Below are positions 45,263 through 53,893 of a stretch of 64,000 nt of DNA, piece by piece (position 1 is the stretch's first letter; the number at the start of each line of letters is the position of its first letter). The DNA comes from Bradyrhizobium sp. AZCC 1610 (lineage in GTDB: Bacteria > Pseudomonadota > Alphaproteobacteria > Rhizobiales > Xanthobacteraceae): positions 5,489,001 to 5,553,000 of the forward strand of contig NZ_JAZHRR010000001.1 in assembly GCF_036924515.1 (NCBI RefSeq). The letters are read 5' to 3'. The position numbers were made by a program, and so were the translations under genes. The notes under the pieces were generated by a model. That model did not search any database and was not told the origin of the DNA. It saw only the letters and a program-made list of their open reading frames with translations.

Positions 45263-45913
45263 TTAGGCCGCGGTAACGACCACCTTTTCCCCGTCGGGCG
45301 CAAGCGTCACGGTCAGCCCGCAGGCCTGCGCCAACAGCCGCGTATAGTAAGGCTGCACCGCGTGCGCATCGACGGAAGCCGTCGAATTCGCGCTCAGGAG
45401 ATCGGCGATGTTCTGCGGCAGGCGGGCGTTCAGGCCGGCCGAGGTTACGCGAAAACTCATCGTCTCGCCGTCACCGATCGGATCGATCGTCAACGTACCG
45501 CCGCGCGGGATCGTCTGCTGCGCAATGATCAGCATGTTCAACAGCAGCTTGACGCGGTTCTTCGGCAGCAACAGCCGCGGCAGATTCCAGGTGATGGTGA
45601 TCTTGCCGTCCTCGATGTGGCCGCGCGCCATGGCCTGCGCATCGCCGAGATCGATCTGCGCGCCCGCCGATCCCGCAGCGCCAAACGCCAGGCGGCAGAA
45701 CTGCAATCGTGCGGAAGCGGTCTTGGCACTCTTGCGGATCAGATCGAGCGCGAAATCGCGGTCTTCGGGCTTCGGATTGTCGTCAAGAACCTCAAGCCCA
45801 TTGACGATCGCGCCCACCGGGCTGATGAGATCGTGACAGACGCGCGAACACAACAGCGCCGCGAGTTCGAGGGTATCGGGAGCCGGACCGGGAGACGAAG
45901 TGCCAGACATCAT
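45263..45913 (-). CDS. chpT: Histidine phosphotransferase ChpT
   Basis: A 216-residue phosphotransfer protein that relays phosphate from CckA to CtrA and CpdR. The H-box is SRVCHDLISPVGAIVNGLEVL, with His27; a degenerate ATPase-like fold follows (NRVKLLLNMLIIAQQTIPRGG). AGGAACCC precedes the double ATG. In this clade it often sits upstream of chemotaxis genes. It reads in the same direction as cheA with a 193-base gap, so it may have its own promoter; CckA is not in the window. Confidence 0.88.
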   Translation of the reverse strand: MMSGTSSPGPAPDTLELAALLCSRVCHDLISPVGAIVNGLEVLDDNPKPEDRDFALDLIRKSAKTASARLQFCRLAFGAAGSAGAQIDLGDAQAMARGHIEDGKITITWNLPRLLLPKNRVKLLLNMLIIAQQTIPRGGTLTIDPIGDGETMSFRVTSAGLNARLPQNIADLLSANSTASVDAHAVQPYYTRLLAQACGLTVTLAPDGEKVVVTAA

Positions 45914-46050
45914 GGGTTCCTGGAAAGCCGCCGAGTCTCAGTTCCTGGCGGACAGTTACGAATCACGCGTGCTTTCTGGTTTGATACACTGCGCAGGCGC
46001 GTGCTGCCAGCGCGGGGCGGCAATGGTAAGGCAAGAGAGAGGCCTAGCTC

Positions 46051-46881
46051 ATGAATGAGGCACATCCCGTACTCGATCACGATGCTGCCACGGCCCTGAT
46101 CGAACCGCTGACCGAGATCGTGATCCGGGCCGGCGCCGCCATCCTCGCCATCAACCGTTCCGCCATGAAGGTAGACGGCAAGATCGACGGATCGCCGGTA
46201 ACGGAAGCGGATCTGGCGGCCGACCGCATCATCGCCGAAGGCCTGGCGCAGCTAGCGCCAACAATACCGTCGCTTTCGGAAGAGCGGGTCCAGCCCGGCA
46301 CGCTTTCCCATAAGGAAAGCTTCTTCCTGATCGACCCGCTCGACGGCACCAAGGAGTTCATGGCCGGCCGCAAGGAATTCACCGTCAACCTGGCGCTGGT
46401 AACCCGCGGGACGCCGTTGCTCGGCATCGTCAGCGCGCCCGCGCTCGGGCTGGTCTGGCGCGGCATTGTCGGTCGCGGCGCGGAACGGCTGACGCTGGGC
46501 GAAGGCAAGTCGCTGATCGAGCCGGTGCGCACTCGTCCTTGCCCGCCACGGGGAGAGCCGTGGACGGTCGCGGTCAGCCGCCTGCATGGCGATGCCAGGA
46601 CCGAAGCCTTCATTGCGGCAAGGCCGGGCGCAATACGGTGCGAACTCGGCTCGGCGGTCAAATTCGGCCGGGTGGCCGAAGGCGCGGTCGATATCTATCC
46701 GCGGCTGTCGCCGACCTCGGAATGGGACGTCGCCGCGGGCCATGCGGTCGTTGCGGCCGCCGGCGGCCGGATCACGGATTCAAGCGGCGCGGCGCTGGTT
46801 TTTGGCACCGGGCGAAGAGACTTCATCGTTCCGGAGTTCATCGCCTGGGGCGATCCGAAGGCGGTTGAACGGAATCCGTAG
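46051..46881 (+). CDS. cysQ: 3'(2'),5'-bisphosphate nucleotidase CysQ
   Basis: A 276-residue inositol-monophosphatase-fold enzyme that removes the 3'-phosphate from PAP/PAPS in sulfur assimilation. Metal-binding motif DPLDGTKEFMAGRKEFTVNLALV (Asp95, Asp98), SEE near 77-79, and the second motif WDVAAGHAVVAAAGG near the end. Starts at ATG 46051. Divergent from chpT. Standard length. Confidence 0.9.
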   Translation: MNEAHPVLDHDAATALIEPLTEIVIRAGAAILAINRSAMKVDGKIDGSPVTEADLAADRIIAEGLAQLAPTIPSLSEERVQPGTLSHKESFFLIDPLDGTKEFMAGRKEFTVNLALVTRGTPLLGIVSAPALGLVWRGIVGRGAERLTLGEGKSLIEPVRTRPCPPRGEPWTVAVSRLHGDARTEAFIAARPGAIRCELGSAVKFGRVAEGAVDIYPRLSPTSEWDVAAGHAVVAAAGGRITDSSGAALVFGTGRRDFIVPEFIAWGDPKAVERNP

Positions 46882-46906
46882 CCCGGGCGAGCGATGCGAC
46901 CCCGGG
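46878..46906. repeat. Dispersed repeat family B, fragment
   Basis: CGTAGCCCGGGCGAGCGATGCGACCCCGGGAG resembles the left part of family B with CCCGGG arms, directly following the cysQ stop. Confidence 0.4.
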
Positions 46907-46964
46907 AGCGGTGCCAGCCGAATGGAATATGTGAAGTTGTCATTCTCGCTACGGCTGCTCGCAA

Positions 46965-47489
46965 CTACTGCGCCAACCCCTGCACCAGCACCGGCCAGCG
47001 CGCGCGCGCGTCTTTCAGGAAACGTGCCGGCTCGGCAGCGAACGCATCGCGGTTCTCCTCGCGGCCGAACAGATAGAGCCGCTGGCCCGCGACCACCCAA
47101 AAGCGCGGGTTGCCCGCATAGGTTACCCCTCGTCCCAGATCGACCGGATCATAGCCGCCGAACTGGGGCCCGTAGATTTCCGGATGCGCCACGAAAGAGG
47201 CGCGATTACCCTGGTTGCGGAAACGCCAGACGGCGCCGGCTTCGCGGGCCTCGAAGTCGGGCAACCCTTGGGCTGCCATGGCTTCCGTGAAATAGGCGAC
47301 GGGATCGAAGCCCTCGATGGCGAGCCCGGAATAGCGGCTCACCACCACCCGCTCGGTGGTCGAAGCCTGCGCGGCGAAATCAAGGCTGAGCGCGCTAAAA
47401 AAAATCGCCAATAAGGCAATAAGGGCTATTCCGGGGCGCAAAGCGTATCTTTCCTGCCGTTCTGCCGTCATAGTTGGTGCCGATAACAT
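46965..47489 (-). CDS. YHS domain-containing protein
   Basis: A 174-residue protein with a hydrophobic N-terminal signal segment (LRPGIALIALLAIFFSALSL, about 17-36) and a YHS-type domain (SGLAIEGFDPVAYFTEAMA, about 53-72, then WRFRNQGNRASFVAHPEIYGPQFGGY). YHS domains often bind metals or copper, but the usual Cys/His are not obvious. ATG 47489 is used; 47471 is possible. Function unknown. Confidence 0.8.
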   Translation of the reverse strand: MLSAPTMTAERQERYALRPGIALIALLAIFFSALSLDFAAQASTTERVVVSRYSGLAIEGFDPVAYFTEAMAAQGLPDFEAREAGAVWRFRNQGNRASFVAHPEIYGPQFGGYDPVDLGRGVTYAGNPRFWVVAGQRLYLFGREENRDAFAAEPARFLKDARARWPVLVQGLAQ

Positions 47490-47582
47490 GCGAGTCGAGG
47501 GGACACTGGGCGCAACCTAGAGCCATGCTTGTTGGCGTCAGGTTAAGGCGGCGGCCAGAATTTCGATGCCAGGGGTTCTTTC

Positions 47583-48218
47583 ATGACGTTTGCTTCACGC
47601 CTTGCCGCGGTGACGTTCGCCGCGCTGATGTGCTGGACCGTGCCGGCTTCCGCACAGCAGCCGCCGCAGGCACCATATCCGCAGCAGCAGCCGCAGCCGG
47701 CACCCTATCCGCCGCCGCAACGCCAGCCGGGGCCCGAAACCTTTGGACCCGACGAACTGGTTTCGGCCGGGCACAAGTTCTTCGGCAACGTCTCGCGCGG
47801 GCTCGCCTCGGTCATCGAGCGCGCGGTCAGCCAATGGGGCCTTCCCAACGGCTATGTGCTCGGCGAGGAAGGCTCAGGCGCTTTTGTGGCTGGCCTGCGG
47901 TATGGCGAAGGCACGCTCTACACCAAGAACGCCGGCGACTTGCGGGTCTACTGGCAGGGGCCGTCGGTCGGTTTCGACTGGGGCGGCGACGGCGCGCGCA
48001 CCATGACGCTGGTCTACAACCTGCCCGCCACCAACGCGATCTATCAGCGCTTCGTCGGCATCGACGGCTCCGCCTATATCGTCGGCGGCTTCGGCATGAC
48101 CGCGCTGACCGCCAACAACATCGTGCTGGTACCGATTCGCTCCGGCATCGGACTGCGGCTCGGCGCCAATGTCGGCTATCTCAAATTTACCCCGCGCGCG
48201 ACCTGGAACCCGTTCTGA
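47583..48218 (+). CDS. eipA: EipA-like envelope integrity protein (DUF1134)
   Basis: A 211-residue periplasmic protein. Signal peptide about 1-24 (cut near ASAQQ), then a Gln/Pro-rich stretch (about 25-48) and a DUF1134 domain: GPDELVSAGHKFFGNVSRGLASVIERAVSQWGLPNGYVLGEEG through GIGLRLGANVGYLKFTPRATWNPF. In Brucella the EipA homologue is needed for envelope integrity. The symbol is by family match. Confidence 0.85.
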   Translation: MTFASRLAAVTFAALMCWTVPASAQQPPQAPYPQQQPQPAPYPPPQRQPGPETFGPDELVSAGHKFFGNVSRGLASVIERAVSQWGLPNGYVLGEEGSGAFVAGLRYGEGTLYTKNAGDLRVYWQGPSVGFDWGGDGARTMTLVYNLPATNAIYQRFVGIDGSAYIVGGFGMTALTANNIVLVPIRSGIGLRLGANVGYLKFTPRATWNPF

Positions 48219-48346
48219 GCCCGACTTCAAGCGTAGACGCGCGTCTCCCCAGGCGGATTCAGGTTAACCCGGCATTGGGCTGGCGTAGGGCCGGCTCGCC
48301 GTGGCATTGTGATTAACGAATCCCTGTCTGTGTGGAGTGACCATCG

Positions 48347-49628
48347 ATGATCGAACCGATCATGTACCTGGCGATCGGTTTTCTGGTGTCCATGCTGTTC
48401 GGCCTGATGATCGTGCCGCTGGTGCATAACCGCGCGGTGCGGCTGACGACGCGGCGGCTCGAGGCGGCAACCCCGCTGTCGATGGCCGAGATCCAGGCCG
48501 ACAAGGACCAGTTGCGCGCGGAATTCGCGATGTCGGCGCGGCGGCTCGAAATGAACGTCGAGCAGCTCAAGAACAAGACCACGAGCCAGCTCGCCGAACT
48601 CGGCAAGAAGAGCGACGCCATCAACCGCATGAAGATCGAGCTCGGCGAAAAGAACGCCACGATCTTTTCGCTCGAAGCGCGCGAGAAGGCGATGAAGGAG
48701 CAGCTGCGCGCCACCGAAGAGGAATTCGCGGCCAAGACCGAACTCTTGCGCAACGCCGAAGCGGCGCTGACCGCCAAGCAGGCCGAGCTCGCCCGGATCA
48801 ATCACGAATTGAACGATCGTTCGATGACGGCGGACAGCCGCCAGGTCGAGTTGGTCGCGGTGCGCACGCAGATCGAGCAACTGAGAGGCCGCGTCGGCGA
48901 CGCCGAAAAGGAATTTTCGACGACGCAGGCTCGCCTCGCCCAGGAGCGCGCCGACTCCGAGCGCGCGACGTACGAACTGAGCGAAGCGCGCAGCCGCGTC
49001 GAAAATCTGAGCCATGCGCGTCACCGATCTCGACCGGCAGTTGATCGTCCAGGTCAAGGAAGCCGAGATGCTCGGCAACCGCGTCAACGACCTCGAGGCG
49101 CGGCTGGCGATGCAAGGCAAGATTCTTGCCGAGCGCGAATACGAAAACAATCAGCTCAGGCAGGCGAACGAAAACGCCGAACGCGCCGCACGCGAACTGC
49201 GCGAGGAGATCGCGGCGATGAACGGCGGCAAATCGCCGATTGTCGAGAAATTGCGCAGCGAGAAAGCCGCGGTCGAGCAGCAGCTTCGTGTCGCCCGGGA
49301 CGAACGCGCCAAACTGCAGCGTGACATCAACGCGATCCAGCAGCAGGCCGAAAGCTCGTGGCAGACCGAGCGGATGGAAAATGCGCTGCTGCGCGAGCGC
49401 ATCAACGACATCGCCGCCGAGGTGGCAAAACTCGCCATGCAGCTCGAGGGCCCGAATTCGGCGATCGAGGCGATGCTGGCGGCGGAACCCTCGGTACCGA
49501 AAGTGCCGGCCAAGCCCGCCAACGACGTCGCCGGCGCCGCCCCCGTCTCGGAAGGCGGCGGGACGCTGGCCGAACGTATCCGCGCGCTACAGTCCCACGC
49601 TTCACGAGCCCGCCAGCAGGGGGCGTAA
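48347..49628 (+). pseudogene. Large coiled-coil membrane-anchored protein, interrupted by a +1 frameshift
   Basis: A membrane-anchored coiled-coil protein (about 426 residues if joined). N-terminal helix (IEPIMYLAIGFLVSMLFGLMIVP), then Glu/Ala/Arg-rich heptads. The first frame runs from 48347 to about 49012 (...RSRVENLS); the second resumes as RVTDLDRQLIVQVKEAEM and ends at 49628 with ...ASRARQQGA. One extra C at 49012-49013 explains the break. Homologues with continuous ENLSxRVTDLDRQL are expected in this genus. It may link envelope to division or chromosome, but no function is known. Confidence 0.75.
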
Positions 49629-49744
49629 ATTCCCCTGTTTCGCGCGAAAACGCGACGTTACGGCCCGACTGATCGCTTGACACTATGGGCCGGTACTTCG
49701 TAAATCGCGGGCTCTGACGGGCACTTGGTTCGCCCACATTTCCC

Positions 49745-49819
49745 GGACGCATAGCTCAGCGGGAGAGCGTTCCCTTCACACGGGAGAGGTCCAAGGTTCG
49801 ATCCCTTGTGCGTCCACCA
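49745..49819 (+). tRNA. tRNA-Val (anticodon CAC)
   Basis: A full cloverleaf of 75 bases with encoded CCA: acceptor GGACGCA/TGCGTCC, D-stem GCTC/GAGC, anticodon stem TTCCC/GGGAG around the loop TTCACAC (anticodon CAC), T-stem CAAGG/CCTTG with TTCGATC. It decodes GUG. No integrase or att repeat is seen beside it, and 49820-50068 holds nothing else that I can name. Confidence 0.95.
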
Positions 49820-50068
49820 TCAAAAGCCCATGAAGTATCCACGAGTACGAACGGTTCGTCGTTCATGCCCATCCGCTTTTGAAAGCCTGTCGAGCCTCGA
49901 TACGTTCGTCATGAATGTCGCTCGCGCATTTCTGTCCAGGTAAGTCGGTGAGGCCAGCGCCCTACAGCGCAGCAAAATGAACGCACTGCAACATGTGATT
50001 GAGCAATTGACACACCTCGCGCGACGCAGTGCTATGCTGAATTGTTCAGCAAGAGAGTAGGTAACTTC

Positions 50069-51064
50069 ATGAAATACACGTTCTTCACTAGGTTATTGCC
50101 GTTAGTTGCCGTCACAGTTGTTTCGTTAGCGGCCCTGCCGGCCTCGGCCAGCATATATAACTCACTCGTTGTCTTTGGCGACAGCCTATCGGACAATGGT
50201 AACAACGCCGCCGTGATCGGCACAGATGCCGGACAGCTCATTTCAGGCAACACGTACGTCCCCAGTCACCCCTACGGCTCCGGGGTTTACAGCAATGGAC
50301 CCGTCTGGGCGTCGGACGCCGCATCGAAACTCGGCGTAACGCTAACGGATTACGCGTATGGGGGCGCGACCACGGGTCCGGCCGGCAACGGCTTTCCGTA
50401 CAGCCTTCTCACCCAGGCCAACCAGTACTTGGCCACCAACACGGTCTCCGCCAATGCGCTTTATGTCATCGCCGGCGGTGGCAATGATGCCCGAGCGGCG
50501 CTTGGCGCGATCGCAGCGTGCCCGGCGTGCCCGGGACCGACTGTGTTGGCAACCGTGGCGGCAACCGCGGCTGCATACGCAGCCAATGTCGGCGCCATTG
50601 TGGACGCGCTTCAAGCCGCCGGCGCCAAGAACATTGTGGTCTGGAACACGCCAAATCTCGGGTTGGCGCCGGCTGTTGCGGCGGCAGGCGCTCCCGGATT
50701 GGGAGGTTTCCTCGCCACCAGTATGAACGCAGCGCTCGCCGCCGAGCTGGCGGGCGAGACGGGCGTGACGACTTTTGACATCTTCGGCCTGGGCACGTCG
50801 ATCGCACTCAATCCAGGAGCATTTGGTTTTACCAACGTGACCGATGCCTGCGGGGCAGTTGTAGGCGCGAACTGTAACACCTACGCATATTGGGATGGCA
50901 TTCATCCGACAGCGGCGGCTCACGCGGTGATCGCCGATGCCTTCCTCGTGGTCGCCGGAGTTCCCGAGTCCTCCACCTGGGTCATGATGGTCCTCGGCTT
51001 TGCTTGCGTTGGGTTCATGGCCTACCGCCGGAGCAACCAACCAACCGCGCTTGGCGCTGCCTGA
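50069..51064 (+). CDS. SGNH/GDSL esterase with PEP-CTERM sorting signal
   Basis: A 331-residue secreted esterase/lipase. Signal peptide (about 1-28); block [12 protein letters not shown] with catalytic Ser; block [11 protein letters not shown]; block V with Asp/His in [12 protein letters not shown]. The C-terminus has VPESSTW, a hydrophobic helix ([14 protein letters not shown]) and YRR, the PEP-CTERM layout recognised by exosortase. The motif has Ser where Pro is usual (VPEPS). No exosortase gene is in the window. AGGTAAC precedes ATG 50069. A terminator follows. Confidence 0.88.
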   Translation: MKYTFFTRLLPLVAVTVVSLAALPASASIYNSLVVFGDSLSDNGNNAAVIGTDAGQLISGNTYVPSHPYGSGVYSNGPVWASDAASKLGVTLTDYAYGGATTGPAGNGFPYSLLTQANQYLATNTVSANALYVIAGGGNDARAALGAIAACPACPGPTVLATVAATAAAYAANVGAIVDALQAAGAKNIVVWNTPNLGLAPAVAAAGAPGLGGFLATSMNAALAAELAGETGVTTFDIFGLGTSIALNPGAFGFTNVTDACGAVVGANCNTYAYWDGIHPTAAAHAVIADAFLVVAGVPESSTWVMMVLGFACVGFMAYRRSNQPTALGAA

Positions 51065-51094
51065 TCGATCGCCAGCCCGATCGAAGTGCAGAGA

Positions 51095-51118
51095 GACCGC
51101 CTTCGGGCGGTCTTTTTG
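51095..51118 (+). terminator. Rho-independent terminator after the GDSL esterase
   Basis: GACCGCC and GGCGGTC pair around TTCG and are followed by TTTTTG. It lies 30 bases after the esterase stop. Confidence 0.8.
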
Positions 51119-51130
51119 TTTGGCGTCACT

Positions 51131-51177
51131 TTTGGATGCCAAGTCTTTTTTGGATGCCAAGTCTTTGGATGCCAGGT
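51131..51177. repeat. Short tandem direct repeat (18-base unit)
   Basis: TTTGGATGCCAAGTCTTT occurs twice without change (51131-51148, 51149-51166) and a third, imperfect, overlapping copy (TTTGGATGCCAGGTC) follows. It sits between the terminator and a small gene. Confidence 0.6.
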
Positions 51178-51289
51178 CGGAGCACTGAATCCATCGCATC
51201 AGCATTCGTCGGTGGCGCCTGCTGATCGGGCGCAGGGCAGGACTGCGCGTGACCGGCGGCAAGCGGGTCGCGCAGAGGTAAGGCTTAAG

Positions 51290-51430
51290 TCAGATCCCCA
51301 GCAGCCAGATCGCGACGATGGTGCCTAGCGTTGCGAGGCCGCTGATGGTCCATCCGGTTGCGTAGGAGATTTCGTCGTCGCCGGTGCCGCGCATTGCGTC
51401 GGGGTCGGTGCTTGCTGACCGCCACTGCAT
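51290..51430 (-). CDS. 46-residue predicted membrane protein
   Basis: A small open frame not otherwise obvious because of its length. It begins MQWRSASTDPDAM and continues to a hydrophobic helix (GWTISGLATLGTIVAIWLLGI) that ends at the stop. GGAG lies seven bases before the ATG at 51430. It may be a one-helix membrane protein with a cytoplasmic N-terminus; function unknown. Confidence 0.45.
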   Translation of the reverse strand: MQWRSASTDPDAMRGTGDDEISYATGWTISGLATLGTIVAIWLLGI

Positions 51431-51530
51431 GGCATTGCTCCACGAAGCCTGCCCGCAGGATAACGTTGGTCCGGGTTCCCGGTTCCGTTCTATTTTGGCG
51501 GCCAGTCAGCAGAGGCTGCCCGGCCGGTCG

Positions 51531-51710
51531 TCACACGAAGGAAAGCCGGCGTGCGTCGGAAGGTGCAATTTCGTTTTCGTCGCCGACGATGATGGTGACT
51601 TTCCACCCCTCGCTGGCCCAGACCCGCGCTTTGGCAACCGCCACCAGCATGCTGCTTCGGTCCATCCTGACGGTCTCGTCCCTGCGTTCCGCCACGATCC
51701 TGTACGCCAT
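51531..51710 (-). CDS. 59-residue conserved-type small protein
   Basis: A small soluble protein beginning MAYRIVAERRDETVRMDRSS, with VAVAKARVWASEGWKVTII and ending DARRLSFV. A GGGGG stretch precedes the ATG. I recall similar short proteins from related soil alphaproteobacteria but cannot assign a role. No partner is evident. Confidence 0.55.
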   Translation of the reverse strand: MAYRIVAERRDETVRMDRSSMLVAVAKARVWASEGWKVTIIVGDENEIAPSDARRLSFV

Positions 51711-51855
51711 GCCACACCCCCTACGCACGTAGAACTACTGGGGAACCATGTTCGGCTACCGCTTTGGCCGCAATTGGCCGACAATTTGTCCAATCGGGGG
51801 CATGGTTAACGGCGGGTTAACGCCGCAAAGGCGGCTTGGAGAGCCCTTTTGGCCC

Positions 51856-53178
51856 CTATTTGGCGGCTTTTCGCACCAGAAGTGCCGGTTTGGTGACGCC
51901 GTCGAGGCCAGTCAGGATCAAAGCGGTCAACAGTGCGTTCTGCGGGCCGTACCAGGCGTTAACCGGCTTGTACCATTCGTTGCGCGAGTGCCAGTTGCCG
52001 CCCTCCCCGCCGCCGCCGATGGTGACGGCGGGGATGCCGAGCGACATCGCGATGTTGGAATCGGTCGAGGAGCCGGCAAAGGTCGGCCGCGGCCCGCGGG
52101 TGACGGCCGAGACCGCGCGCTGGGTCGCCTGCACGATCGGCGAATCCATCGCGACGATGCCCGCCGGCCGGTCGCCGATCAGCTTGGTCTCCACCGTCAT
52201 CTTGTCCGATTTCCAGCGCGCGTTTTCATCCGCCACCGCCTCCTTGACGAGGTCGAGCAGCCGCGCCTCGAGCTTGAGCAACTCGTCCGTCGAGTTCGAG
52301 CGCATGTCGACGGCCATCCGCGCTTCGGCGGCGATGGCGTTGACCGAGGTGCCGCCATTCACGGTGCCGACGGTGAAGGTGGTCTTGGGATCGGATGGCG
52401 GCTGCAGCTCCGAGATTTTCGCGATCGCCCTTCCCATCGCGTGCGTCGCGCTCGGCAATCCGAACTCCTGGAACGAGTGCCCGCCGGGACCCTTGAAGAT
52501 GAACTCGTAGCGATGGCTGCCGGTCGCCTGGTTGACGACACGGGTGATGCCGAGCCCGTCGATCGAGATGAAGCCGTCGATATCGGCGTGATCGCGGAAC
52601 AGCGCCTTCACGCCGCGGAGATTGCCGAGTTCCTCCTCGCCGACCGTGCCGACGAACATGATGTCGCCTATGGTCGCGATCTGGTTTTCGTTCATGACCT
52701 TGATCAGCGACAGCATCGCCGCAAGCCCGCGCGAATCGTCGCCGATGCCCGGAGCTACGATGGCGCCGTCCTTCTCCTTTACGGTGACGTCGGTGCCTTC
52801 GGGAAACACCGTGTCGAGATGCGCCGACACCACGAGCCTGGGCCGGCCGCCGCCACTGCCCTTGCGCAGCGCGATCACATTGCCTTCGCTGTCGATCGAC
52901 GCATCTTTGAAGCCGAGTTCCTGCATCCGCTTCAGATAATATTCGGCGCGGACCTTTTCCTTGAACGGCGGCGCCGGAATTTCGGTGATGCGCTTCTGTT
53001 CGGCAAAGGCCCGCTCGTCGTCGGCCTTGATGTCGTCGAGCGTCTTGACGATTTTGGGATGGGCGAGAATGGCCTCCAGGTCGGGCGCGGAAGCCGCCTG
53101 CGCTAGAGCCTTGTGCATCAATGCATGCTGCGCGACAGCGACAAAGGCGATGGCCAGGATCGATCGTGTGAGTGTCAT
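51856..53178 (-). CDS. M20/M25/M40-family metallopeptidase, exported
   Basis: A 440-residue zinc peptidase with a signal peptide (about 1-26). Metal and catalytic residues are in [13 protein letters not shown] (His/Asp), [11 protein letters not shown] (Asp), GTVGEEELG (Glu pair), and near the C-terminus [34 protein letters not shown] (His). A dimerisation domain is at about 215-320. It likely acts on peptides in the periplasm; the substrate is unknown. Confidence 0.9.
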   Translation of the reverse strand: MTLTRSILAIAFVAVAQHALMHKALAQAASAPDLEAILAHPKIVKTLDDIKADDERAFAEQKRITEIPAPPFKEKVRAEYYLKRMQELGFKDASIDSEGNVIALRKGSGGGRPRLVVSAHLDTVFPEGTDVTVKEKDGAIVAPGIGDDSRGLAAMLSLIKVMNENQIATIGDIMFVGTVGEEELGNLRGVKALFRDHADIDGFISIDGLGITRVVNQATGSHRYEFIFKGPGGHSFQEFGLPSATHAMGRAIAKISELQPPSDPKTTFTVGTVNGGTSVNAIAAEARMAVDMRSNSTDELLKLEARLLDLVKEAVADENARWKSDKMTVETKLIGDRPAGIVAMDSPIVQATQRAVSAVTRGPRPTFAGSSTDSNIAMSLGIPAVTIGGGGEGGNWHSRNEWYKPVNAWYGPQNALLTALILTGLDGVTKPALLVRKAAK

Positions 53179-53200
53179 GCGTAGATCTCCATTCGCAACG

Positions 53201-53716
53201 CTATCCTGCGCTCAAGCCCGCATCCTTCAGCCGCGCTGCGAACCAGACGGACAGGGCCTGGTCGAAAACGCCGCTGGTATAGACTTCCGACATCGTGACC
53301 TGCGTCTTGTCGAGCGTCAGCAGCACACCGATCCAGTAGGCGAACCACAAATGCGGATCGGTCAGCGCCCGCAGCTTGTGCTGGTCATGGTCGAGCGGCT
53401 GATGATTGGCCGCCTTGCGGACCTCGACGGCGAGCAGGTTATTGGGAATGGCGCGCTGATGCACCACGATGTCGGGATAGATGGACTTTGCGAGGTGGTC
53501 GTCGGTCGAGACGATCGTTCCATGCGGCAGCCGCAGCGTGCGATCGCCCAGCCGGTCGTATTCGCAATCGATCTCCCAGCCCGGGAACTGCTTTTCGAAC
53601 TGCACCGCCAGCCGGTGCGTCAGCGCGCGCTCGCCGACATCCCGTTCGAGCAGAAAGGTCTCGCGCGCGTAGAACTCGTGAAGTGCGGTGACGACCTTGT
53701 TCAGTTCGGTCTGCAT
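53201..53716 (-). CDS. Putative PD-(D/E)XK-like protein
   Basis: A 171-residue protein that resembles a widespread family of small PD-(D/E)XK-fold proteins: HRLAVQFEKQFPGWEIDCEYDR, then PDIVVHQR (81-88) and LLAVEVRKA (95-102), where PD ... ExK would form the catalytic set; here it is E98-V-R100-K101, so the Lys is shifted or replaced by Arg. No partner nuclease or methylase is nearby. Activity is uncertain. Confidence 0.65.
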   Translation of the reverse strand: MQTELNKVVTALHEFYARETFLLERDVGERALTHRLAVQFEKQFPGWEIDCEYDRLGDRTLRLPHGTIVSTDDHLAKSIYPDIVVHQRAIPNNLLAVEVRKAANHQPLDHDQHKLRALTDPHLWFAYWIGVLLTLDKTQVTMSEVYTSGVFDQALSVWFAARLKDAGLSAG

Positions 53717-53730
53717 CTGGCCTCCGCACC

Positions 53731-53840
53731 GTCATTGCCTGCGACAAACGCGAAGCGTTTGCGCAAGGGAGCGAAGCGACGAAGTAATCCAGTCTTACTT
53801 CCTGGCTCTCTGGATTGCTTCGCTACGCTCGCAATGACGA
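53731..53840. repeat. Dispersed palindromic repeat, family C, longer copy (CGTCATTGC...GCAATGACG)
   Basis: CGTCATTGCCTGCGA and CTCGCAATGACG are the outer arms; inner arms GAAGCGACGAAGTAATCCAG and TCTGGATTGCTTCG. It is the same family as 57237-57319, here with an insertion. Confidence 0.55.
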
Positions 53841-53893
53841 TTTCATAACTGCGGCATTCCGGCTAGCTCAAAACTTTAGGACGATCGTCCCTC

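Noticed and set aside
49745..50068. tRNA-Val as an integration site for a genomic island
   Set aside because: No integrase, no repeat of the tRNA 3' end and no change in gene type were seen.
51131..51177. Tandem repeats considered as a CRISPR array
   Set aside because: Units are directly adjacent without spacers and no cas genes are present.
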